Shown in pieces: positions 1 through 5,140 of a stretch of DNA of 6,057 bases. The notes below the pieces were generated by a model that ran no database searches, had not been told where the DNA came from, and saw only the letters and a list, made by a program, of their open reading frames with translations. Location of the stretch: the NCBI GenBank assembly GCA_027297845.1, contig JAPUHG010000162.1:1-6057 (forward strand). Reading direction: 5' to 3'. Position 1 is the stretch's first letter. The number at the start of each line of letters is the position of its first letter. This DNA is from Gammaproteobacteria bacterium (GTDB lineage: Bacteria; Pseudomonadota; Gammaproteobacteria; Steroidobacterales; MnTg04). A program made the position numbers and the translations under genes.

Positions 1-266
1 AGGCACAATTGCTCCAGCTTCAGCTGCAGCTGAAGGTCGCACGAATTCCGGTCAGGATTGACCTGGTGTCGGATCGATTAACGGAAGTTTTTATCAACCG
101 GATTGGCAGGATTGGCACCTTTAGCGATCACTCGATGCGACTGGTACCTGGAAACTACACGCTGATCGGTACGCGCGACGGTTATCGAGATGTCAGGCGT
201 AAGCTGGTCGTCATGCCCGGCGTGTCACCGGAGCCGGTATTGATACGCTGTGAGGAAAAGATTTGA
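1..266 (+). CDS. 3' end of a gene encoding a protein with a C-terminal PEGA-like beta module (5' truncated by window)
   Basis: The open frame (codons starting at base 3) has no stop up to the window edge and no ribosome binding site before the first possible start, a TTG at 9. It is therefore read as the tail of a longer gene. The visible part begins with a Leu/Gln-rich stretch (LQLQLQLK), perhaps the end of a coiled coil. A compact beta-rich module of about 70 residues follows. It has the PEGA-type pattern: VRIDLVSD, a TEVFI strand, an RIGRIG turn, RLVPGNYTLIGTRDGY, and a final strand ending IRCEEKI at the C-terminus. PEGA-like modules are usually surface or periplasmic beta domains that mediate protein contacts. 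The stop codon overlaps the TTG start of the next gene, which carries five more PEGA-like repeats, so translational coupling and a shared complex are likely. The identity of the missing N-terminal part cannot be judged. Confidence 0.82.
   Translation, partial: AQLLQLQLQLKVARIPVRIDLVSDRLTEVFINRIGRIGTFSDHSMRLVPGNYTLIGTRDGYRDVRRKLVVMPGVSPEPVLIRCEEKI
18..35. repeat. Perfect 18-base palindrome inside the first (partial) gene
   Basis: CTTCAGCTGCAGCTGAAG is identical to its reverse complement. It lies in the coding frame as Leu-Gln-Leu-Gln-Leu-Lys and does not extend further (G on both flanks). It most likely results from alternating CAG and CTG codons in a Leu/Gln-rich coiled-coil stretch, not from a regulatory site. 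Confidence 0.5.
252..256 (+). promoter_or_regulatory. Shine-Dalgarno site for the TTG start at 263
   Basis: GAGGA lies 6 bases before the TTG at 263, inside the last codons of the preceding gene. It supports the unusual TTG start and hence the 4-base TTGA overlap between stop and start. This arrangement favours translational coupling of the two PEGA-containing proteins. Confidence 0.6.
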
Positions 267-2728
267 CTTCCGGTGGCAACAAGGAAGCCGGGTTTTCTGA
301 ATTATTTCTCGTACTCGACGAGTCCGGTCAGATCGCGCTGGAGAGCAGCTTGCCGGCAGGCGGAAAGGGACAGATCGCAAAGTTCTCCGCAACAGCCGGC
401 CAGGTCCATGTCCAGGTGGAGTCCGCGGCTGTTCCGTTGGTACGCAATGGCGAGACCCTGACCCAGGCGGTCATATTGCAAAACGGGGACCGGCTTCGTG
501 CCGGTGACCTGGTGTTAAATTTTGTTGCGGATGGTCGTGGCGGAATCTTGTACCAGCAGGCCGTGGACGAAAACGCAACCCTGCCGCCCGCTGGTGATGA
601 GGTGCCCGAGGGAAAGGCATGGTTCCTGGTGGCGGGCTCTGCTGAAGAGAGCACCGTCAAGGATGCCCGCTTGCCGGTAATGGACGATTCCGGGCGGACG
701 ATCTCACCGGATGAATACGTCAAGAGCGAGGAAGTTAGCGGCGACAAAAAACAGACACCGGTTGTAGCGCTGGCGATTACAGCTGTTTTTGTGGTTTTGG
801 GCCTGGTTGCCGGTTTCATGTTCTCGGCTACTGCGGTCCGCGTCGTCGTCGAACCTGCGCCCGACACTATCGAAGTGGATGGCGCATGGTTTAGTCTGGA
901 ACTTGGTGGCCATTACTTGCTTTTGCCCGGTGAGGCCGACATCAGCGTTACGAAATCCGGCTACTATCCACTTCAGGAGGCATTTGAGGTTGACCGGGCG
1001 GCCAGCCAGGAAGTGTCTTTCCAGTTGGCGCGCTTGCCCGATCTTTTCGAGATTCGCAGTGAACCTGTCGCCCTTGCGTCAGTGCAAGTTGATGGCGAAG
1101 CAATGGGTCAAACGCCATTGACGGAATTGGCTCTGCATCCCGGTGAACATGAGTTGCTGGTTAGCGCGGACCGGTTCCTTGACCACCGTGAGACGATTCA
1201 GGTCGAAGGGGGTGGGAGCAGGAAAGCGCTGACCATACGCCTGGAGCCGGCCTGGGCAAATGTGGAGTTGATCACGGAGCCGGTCGGTGCGCAGGTTTTC
1301 ATTGACGAAGAAAAAATTGGCGATACACCGGTGATCGTCGAAATGCTGCAAGGAATGCGCCAGTTAAGAATCAGCAAGACCGGTTTCAAGACCTGGCAGG
1401 AAAACATCAGAATTATTGCCGGGGAAAACCAGCAACTTCCGATAACGCTGGTCAAGGCAGATGGCAAAGTGGTCATTCGTACTGATCCGCCGGGAGCGAG
1501 TGTGACTATCAATTCGCGATATCGCGGACGAACGCCCTTGAATATCGCCCTGGCCCCGGATCGGGAATATCAGCTGAGCTTTAGCCTGTCTGGTTATGAG
1601 AAAGCCACACGCAAAATATCGGTGCGCTCCGATCAGGATGGCAGCGTGCTGGTCAATATGCGGGTGATGCTTGGCAGGGTTGATATTCGTAGCGAACCCA
1701 CCGGCGCCACGGTAAAAGTGGATGGTGTCGATCGGGGAGTCACCAATCTGGTGCTCGAGTTATCTGCGCAGCCACACCTGGTCGAATTTTCCAAGCCGGG
1801 TTATGCGCCATATCATGCCAGGGTCACGCCGAGACCTGGCTTCGATCAGCAGCTTGTAGGCAGGCTGAAGACACTGGAGCAGGCTCGCTGGGACTCGATT
1901 CCAACGACCCTAAAAACCGGTCTTGGCCAGTCGTTGAAGCTGGTGCGTAGCGGTAGTCTGAGTATGGGCGCTCCGCGCCGTCAGCAAGGTAGACGCGCAA
2001 ACGAAATCCAGCATCCGGTGAAACTGACCCGGGCATTTTATCTTGGCACGCACGAGGTCAAAAATGCGGATTATCGGCGGTTCAAGCCGGAGCATGAATC
2101 GGGGTCGGTCAAGAGCACCAGTTTGAACCAGGGGACCCATCCGGTTGTCCAGGTAAGTTGGCAGGACGCTGCCAACTTCTGTAATTGGCTGAGCAACAAG
2201 GATGGATTGCCGGCGGCATATGTCGAGAAGAATGCAAAATTGGTCGCGGTCAGTCCGATGAATACCGGATATCGTTTGCCGAGCGAAGCCGAATGGGCTT
2301 TCACGCAACGTGTAGCGGGTGACGAGGTCAGGAATATGTATCCGTGGGGAGATACGCTGCCACCGAAAGCGGGCTCGGGAAATTTTGCCGATGTTTCGGC
2401 AAGATCAGTTTTGTCGGCGGTAATCGCAACCTATGATGACAAGTACCTTGCAACGGCGCCGGTTGGGCATTTCGATGCGAGCGAGAAAGGCTTTTTTGAC
2501 CTGGCCGGCAATGTCTCAGAATGGATTCACGACTATTATTCTGCGGACCCATTGATGGTCGGGAAGATTACGGTAGACCCACTCGGATCGGCCGACGGGG
2601 AGTATCATGTCGTCAGGGGATCCAGCTGGACATCAGGCAATATTACTGAGTTGCGGGTGAGCTTTAGAGATTACGGCAGCGATCCTCGGCACGACCTCGG
2701 ATTTCGGCTGGCCCGATACCTTGAATAG
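263..2728 (+). CDS. Bitopic membrane protein: FHA-like N-terminus, one TM helix, five PEGA-like repeats, non-catalytic FGE/SUMF1-type C-terminal domain
   Basis: Predicted product is 821 residues. Residues 10-100 resemble a degenerate FHA sandwich (LVRNGETL, LQNGDRLRAGDLVLNF) but lack the phosphothreonine-binding Ser-Arg-x-His. KKQ precedes one hydrophobic helix at about 166-188, so the N-terminus should be cytoplasmic and the rest periplasmic. Residues about 190-536 are five PEGA-like repeats. Residues about 556-820 are an FGE-sulfatase (SUMF1/EgtB/PvdO-type) domain: LSMGAP, YLGTHEVKNADY, HPVVQVSW, FCNWLS, GYRLPSEAEWAF, YPWGD, GNVSEW, VVRGSSW and LGFRLAR. True FGEs have two copper-binding cysteines just after the RGGS-like motif; here that stretch (about 786-806) has none, and the domain's only cysteine is in FCNWLS. 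A binding or scaffold role is thus more likely than formylglycine formation. TTG at 263 is chosen for its Shine-Dalgarno site and the overlap with the upstream stop. Domain calls are firm except the FHA-like one; function is inferred. Confidence 0.9.
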   Translation: MTSGGNKEAGFSELFLVLDESGQIALESSLPAGGKGQIAKFSATAGQVHVQVESAAVPLVRNGETLTQAVILQNGDRLRAGDLVLNFVADGRGGILYQQAVDENATLPPAGDEVPEGKAWFLVAGSAEESTVKDARLPVMDDSGRTISPDEYVKSEEVSGDKKQTPVVALAITAVFVVLGLVAGFMFSATAVRVVVEPAPDTIEVDGAWFSLELGGHYLLLPGEADISVTKSGYYPLQEAFEVDRAASQEVSFQLARLPDLFEIRSEPVALASVQVDGEAMGQTPLTELALHPGEHELLVSADRFLDHRETIQVEGGGSRKALTIRLEPAWANVELITEPVGAQVFIDEEKIGDTPVIVEMLQGMRQLRISKTGFKTWQENIRIIAGENQQLPITLVKADGKVVIRTDPPGASVTINSRYRGRTPLNIALAPDREYQLSFSLSGYEKATRKISVRSDQDGSVLVNMRVMLGRVDIRSEPTGATVKVDGVDRGVTNLVLELSAQPHLVEFSKPGYAPYHARVTPRPGFDQQLVGRLKTLEQARWDSIPTTLKTGLGQSLKLVRSGSLSMGAPRRQQGRRANEIQHPVKLTRAFYLGTHEVKNADYRRFKPEHESGSVKSTSLNQGTHPVVQVSWQDAANFCNWLSNKDGLPAAYVEKNAKLVAVSPMNTGYRLPSEAEWAFTQRVAGDEVRNMYPWGDTLPPKAGSGNFADVSARSVLSAVIATYDDKYLATAPVGHFDASEKGFFDLAGNVSEWIHDYYSADPLMVGKITVDPLGSADGEYHVVRGSSWTSGNITELRVSFRDYGSDPRHDLGFRLARYLE
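830..1870 (+). repeat. Five tandem PEGA-like repeats within the 821-residue protein
   Basis: Five units of about 67-70 residues follow one another at residues about 190-256, 260-328, 331-397, 401-468 and 470-536. Units 2, 4 and 5 share a recognisable core: I-R-[ST]-[ED]-P opening strand, a G-A-[ST]-V-like strand, a short turn with G-x-T-P or an equivalent, and a late K-x-G-[YF] or S-G-Y. Unit 3 opens with ELITEP and keeps KTGF. Unit 1 is the most diverged (VVVEPAP, KSGYY). The repeat is seen in the protein sequence; the DNA units are too diverged to look recently duplicated. PEGA arrays typically form extended rods outside the cytoplasmic membrane, which would hold the FGE-like head away from the membrane. 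Confidence 0.85.
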
Positions 2729-2743
2729 GCGGAGTCGCGGAAG

Positions 2744-3031
2744 ATGATGAGCAAAGCACGGGCAATATTTTGCGGACTGCTGCTAACAACGCAGTTACTT
2801 TTTGCGTCACAGCTTGCAGCACAGGATACAGATGAATTGCCTGCGGTTGAGCAGACGGTGCAGGTCGAGCAGGAAGATCCGACGCTGACCGAACTTGCCG
2901 GGGAATCGCCTGCAACGGAGGATTCCGAAGCAAGCCAGGATCAGCCGCGGACCATTGATGATCTGGATAGTTTTGTGCCTAGTGAAGAAGTGTCCAGCGA
3001 CCTGTCCATTTCCTATCCGGTAGATATTTGA
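2744..3031 (+). CDS. Small acidic exported protein (95 aa precursor)
   Basis: I do not recognise a named family. The N-terminus is a clear Sec signal peptide: basic start (MMSKAR), hydrophobic core (IFCGLLLTTQLLF), then ASQLAAQ with probable cleavage near residue 26. The cysteine at position 10 lies inside the hydrophobic core without a lipobox, so it is not read as a lipoprotein. The mature part of about 69 residues has 20 Asp/Glu against one basic residue (an arginine) and no cysteine. It looks disordered until a more structured tail, IDDLDSFVPSEEVSSD...YPVDI, which may be the conserved functional end. Two in-frame ATGs (2744, 2747) sit behind GGAG at 2731 and CGGAAG at 2738; either is possible. 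It lies 15 bases after the FGE-like gene and 16 before the channel gene, which supports export as part of the same complex. Its function is unknown. Confidence 0.75.
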   Translation: MMSKARAIFCGLLLTTQLLFASQLAAQDTDELPAVEQTVQVEQEDPTLTELAGESPATEDSEASQDQPRTIDDLDSFVPSEEVSSDLSISYPVDI

Positions 3032-3037
3032 TTAACC

Positions 3038-3042
3038 AGGGA
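3038..3042 (+). promoter_or_regulatory. Shine-Dalgarno site for the MotA/TolQ/ExbB-like gene
   Basis: AGGGA in the 16-base gap lies 5 bases before ATG 3048. It fixes the start so that the protein begins MKRRLP, giving a basic, cytoplasm-retained N-terminus ahead of the first membrane helix. Confidence 0.55.
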
Positions 3043-3047
3043 TAACT

Positions 3048-3845
3048 ATGAAGCGACGACTGCCAGTTGAATTTCTTTACCAGGTGTTTTCCCTGATCGT
3101 CGCGGTGATCATCGTACACGCAATCTATGTATCGATGGTCAGGCCGAAGGCAGATGCCATATTGCTGGAGCGGAATATCCTGATGGAACAGGACGCCCAC
3201 TATACACCGCCACGATCCTTGTACGTGATCATCAGGGATTTCGAGCAGGAAACCTGTTTTATCCTGATGCTATGGGCGCTCGCCCTGATGGGTTACAAGG
3301 CCATCGAAACCAGCAAGGAGCGCCGCTTTGTGTTCGAGAAACTGGTTGATGTAACCGCTGGCACGAGCATCCTGCCGGAGGATACGCGGGAGTATGCGAG
3401 ATCATTGCAGGCCATGGCCCCCGAGGACCAGCGTCGTCTGTTGCCGCGTGCTTTGTTGACCGCCCTGCATCGGTTCCGCTCGACCAAAAGTATTCAGGAT
3501 GTTTCCACGGCAGTTAAGATCATCTGCGACACAGAGTATGAGCGGATGGACACCGAGTTATCCATGGTGCGTTATCTCGCCTGGGCGATCCCATCGGTCG
3601 GATTTATCGGTACCGTGCGTGGCATCGGGCAGGCGCTGGGACGAGCCAACGAGGCTGTCGCCGGTGACATAAGCGGCGTGACCCAGTCACTGGGTGTCGC
3701 CTTTAACTCTACCTTTGTCGCGCTCGTTATCAGCATCGTCCTGATGTTTTTACTGCATCAGTTGCAGGAAGCACAGGAACGGCTGGTTCTCGATTCACAG
3801 AGCTATGTCGATGAGCAACTGATCCGCTACCTGCAGGTCCGCTAA
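3048..3845 (+). CDS. MotA/TolQ/ExbB-type proton-channel subunit
   Basis: The 265-residue product has four hydrophobic segments at about 10-31, 68-84, 175-197 and 212-236. The basic N-terminus (MKRR) and the roughly 90-residue hydrophilic loop between helices 2 and 3 predict an N-in, four-helix topology like MotA; ExbB/TolQ usually have three helices. The signature helices match the family. IPSVGFIGTVRGIG (181-194) corresponds to the ExbB G-x-x-GTV-x-G element with Thr189. SLGVAFNSTFVALVISI (214-230) corresponds to the second pore helix with Thr222. These polar residues line the ion path in ExbB/TolQ. Family members assemble as pentamers around two copies of a single-helix partner carrying a membrane aspartate. 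A candidate partner is the VWA gene starting at 5141. The cytoplasmic loop (EDTREYARSL to DTEYERMD) could receive regulatory input. The family call is firm; the transported ion and the driven process are not known. Confidence 0.92.
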   Translation: MKRRLPVEFLYQVFSLIVAVIIVHAIYVSMVRPKADAILLERNILMEQDAHYTPPRSLYVIIRDFEQETCFILMLWALALMGYKAIETSKERRFVFEKLVDVTAGTSILPEDTREYARSLQAMAPEDQRRLLPRALLTALHRFRSTKSIQDVSTAVKIICDTEYERMDTELSMVRYLAWAIPSVGFIGTVRGIGQALGRANEAVAGDISGVTQSLGVAFNSTFVALVISIVLMFLLHQLQEAQERLVLDSQSYVDEQLIRYLQVR

Positions 3846-3848
3846 GCC

Positions 3849-3854
3849 AGGAGA
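3849..3854 (+). promoter_or_regulatory. Strong Shine-Dalgarno site for the TTG start at 3860
   Basis: AGGAGA, close to the ideal anti-16S complement, lies 5 bases before TTG 3860 in the 14-base gap after the channel gene. It marks 3860 as the true start of the Hsp70-like/FHA gene. It argues against an independent start at 4096, where no such site is close by. Confidence 0.75.
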
Positions 3855-3859
3855 TATCG

Positions 3860-4159
3860 TTGTCTGAACTCGTACTGGAAATAAATGATATCGGCCTTAC
3901 GGTCAGCGATGGCAAACGGGCCTTGTTGTCCAGCCCCGCCGGTGCGGTGCTCAATGGCAATAACATCGAGGTAGGTGAGCCGGCGTTTCGGAAGTCGAGG
4001 CTCAGGCCGTTGTGGGCGAACAACCGTTTCTGGAGCCGTCTTGACCAGGTGACACTGACAAATCCTTCCGAAACGCCGGAAGCAGCCTGCTGGTCTTGGT
4101 TCCAAGCACCTGGGACCAGCCGCAGCTGGGCCTGTTGCTGGGGATTGCCGCAGATTTGA
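3860..4159 (+). CDS. N-terminal fragment of an Hsp70/actin-like protein with C-terminal FHA (frame broken downstream)
   Basis: This frame begins at TTG 3860 behind an excellent Shine-Dalgarno site. Residues 1 to about 75 look genuine. LVLEINDIGLTVSDG and SSPAGAVLNGN fit the first strands of the actin/Hsp70 fold, and VGEPAFRKSRLRP and NNRFWSRLD fit an Hsp70-like (YegD-related) family that I recall from gammaproteobacterial clusters. After about residue 75 the frame degenerates into a Trp/Cys-rich tail (four Trp and three Cys in the last 24 residues) and stops at 4157-4159. The real continuation lies in another frame, in the entry ending at 5139. This is therefore half of one gene, split by a frame error or deletion near 4065-4096, not a separate 99-residue protein. 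The gene could be a real pseudogene, a sequencing or assembly error, or, less likely, recoded. Family recognition is from memory. Confidence 0.6.
   Translation: MSELVLEINDIGLTVSDGKRALLSSPAGAVLNGNNIEVGEPAFRKSRLRPLWANNRFWSRLDQVTLTNPSETPEAACWSWFQAPGTSRSWACCWGLPQI
4065..4082 (+). other. Probable frameshift/deletion junction with a hairpin
   Basis: The coherent frame changes here: upstream of about 4085 the sequence reads ...LTNPSETPEA in the frame of 3860. Downstream it reads SLLVLVPSTWDQPQLGLLLGI in the frame of 5139, which is open only back to 4045. Right at the switch lies a perfect 6-base stem, CTTCCG, with loop AAACGC and partner CGGAAG. Restoring the frame requires 3n+1 missing bases or 3n+2 extra ones. 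From my memory of the family, about 20 residues of a helix normally sit between the RFW motif and the VPS motif, so a deletion of roughly 60 bases is the preferred reading. The hairpin could have promoted replication slippage or a sequencing or assembly fault. Confidence 0.55.
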
Positions 4160-5139
4160 ACATCCCGGTCAGCGGGTTGGTCGATTCAGCGGTTGCGGCG
4201 GGGGTGTCTATGGAGCCAGCTGTTCCGCATCTCCACCTCGACCTGCAACAGGGAAGATTTGTTCTGACTGAATTGCAAAGCAGAACACAACTTTCGCGCT
4301 CGGGTGTTTTTATAATTTGTGAAACAGGGCTGTCTGCGGTCAGGGATGGATGGGCCAATATTATCGCCGATGTTTTTGTTCGCCAGACTCGCTTCGACCC
4401 CCTGCATACGGCAGCGACCGAGCAACAGCTTTACAACAAGCTGGATGGCTGGCTGGTTGAAATCGAAGCCGTGGGTAGCGCGGCTCTGGAAATGAGCGCT
4501 GGGGAGAAATCCTACACCGTGCAGGTGGCCGGCGATCAACTCTTGTCGGCCAGCTCGACTATCTACCCGCAAATCGTCCAGCAAATCAGGCCTCGCGCAA
4601 AAGGCATATTGGCGGTCAGCCACCGTCTTGCCGATTTTCCGGGGCTCAAAGACAGCCTTGAGTTGATTGCCGGTCTTGAGCTCAAGTGGCTGGATGAAAA
4701 TGCAGCCGCACGAGGCGCCCTTGCTAAAACCGGCCTGTTCAAGACGGACCCGGATACCCGAAACGTCAATTTCCTGACCAGTCTGCCGTTGTCTGCAGAA
4801 TCCTCAGGCGAGCAGGCTGCGGTGACGGATGAGCTGCTGCCAAGCCATCTGCTGTATCGCGCGCGCGCGTATCCACTGGATCAAGGGCCGATTGTGCTTG
4901 GTGCGGATCCAAAAGCGGGTGGCAGAGCGATCACGCTGGTCGGCATGCTGGATGGCGTGTCCCGGAAACATTGCACGATCAATCAAATAAAGGGTCGAAC
5001 TCATGTCGAGGATCACTCAAGCTATGGGACCTTTGTTAATGACAGAGCAGTTACGGGTACTGCGGCTTTGGTCCTGGGTGATGTCATCCGCATGGGATCG
5101 CCCGGTGAAACCGCGCAACTGATTGGCATGAGTAAATAA
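4096..5139 (+). CDS. C-terminal part of the Hsp70/actin-like protein, ending in an FHA domain
   Basis: This is the main body of the broken gene that starts at 3860. The nominal TTG at 4096 (347 residues counted from it) has no nearby ribosome site; the coherent protein extends upstream through LLVL. Residues 1-36 (VPSTW, QPQLGLLLGIAADL, GLVDSAVAAG) and LHLDL at 46-50 match the Hsp70/actin-like core, with LHLDL at the position of a phosphate-binding strand. The usual acidic/glycine ATP motifs look weak, so ATPase activity is doubtful. RQTRFDPLHTAATEQQLYNKLDGWL-like sequence (about 96-120) is the most family-typical stretch. Residues about 264-340 are an FHA domain with good key residues: GVSRKHC (287-293), DHSSYGTFVND (306-316) and LGDVIRMGS (327-335), a phosphothreonine-binding module. 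The stop is one base before the next ATG. The likely role is a cytoplasmic phospho-dependent adaptor, by inference. Confidence 0.8.
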   Translation: MVPSTWDQPQLGLLLGIAADLNIPVSGLVDSAVAAGVSMEPAVPHLHLDLQQGRFVLTELQSRTQLSRSGVFIICETGLSAVRDGWANIIADVFVRQTRFDPLHTAATEQQLYNKLDGWLVEIEAVGSAALEMSAGEKSYTVQVAGDQLLSASSTIYPQIVQQIRPRAKGILAVSHRLADFPGLKDSLELIAGLELKWLDENAAARGALAKTGLFKTDPDTRNVNFLTSLPLSAESSGEQAAVTDELLPSHLLYRARAYPLDQGPIVLGADPKAGGRAITLVGMLDGVSRKHCTINQIKGRTHVEDHSSYGTFVNDRAVTGTAALVLGDVIRMGSPGETAQLIGMSK

Positions 5140-5140
5140 T

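Noticed and set aside
328..867. Minus-strand open frames, the longest at 328-867
   Set aside because: They lie opposite well-supported plus-strand genes and have low-complexity, non-family composition and no convincing ribosome sites.
2385..2402. Hairpin TTGCCGA-TGTT-TCGGCAA as a terminator
   Set aside because: It is a 7-base stem but lies in the middle of the FGE-like coding region and has no T-run after it.
1928..2722. FGE-type domain as the variable protein of a diversity-generating retroelement
   Set aside because: The fold is known as a retroelement target, but no template repeat, reverse transcriptase or adenine-biased repeat pair is visible in the window.
2744..3031. Small acidic protein as a lipoprotein
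   Set aside because: The only cysteine (residue 10) is inside the hydrophobic core and is preceded by A-I-F, which does not fit a lipobox.
3048..3845. Zorya-type defence ZorA, ExbB of a Ton system, or TolQ
   Set aside because: No ZorB-like OmpA-domain gene, TonB, TolR, TolA or Pal is present. The protein is shorter than ZorA and has no long tail. Only the broad MotA/TolQ/ExbB family is supported.
4858..4869. Run of six CG dinucleotides
   Set aside because: It encodes part of YRARAY in a coherent reading frame and fits arginine/alanine codon use in GC-rich DNA; no flanking structure suggests a function.
4096..5139. The C-terminal frame as an independent gene starting at TTG 4096
   Set aside because: There is no ribosome binding site at usual spacing, and family-like residues (LLVL) continue upstream of the TTG in the same frame. 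The N-terminal half of the same fold lies directly upstream behind a strong start.
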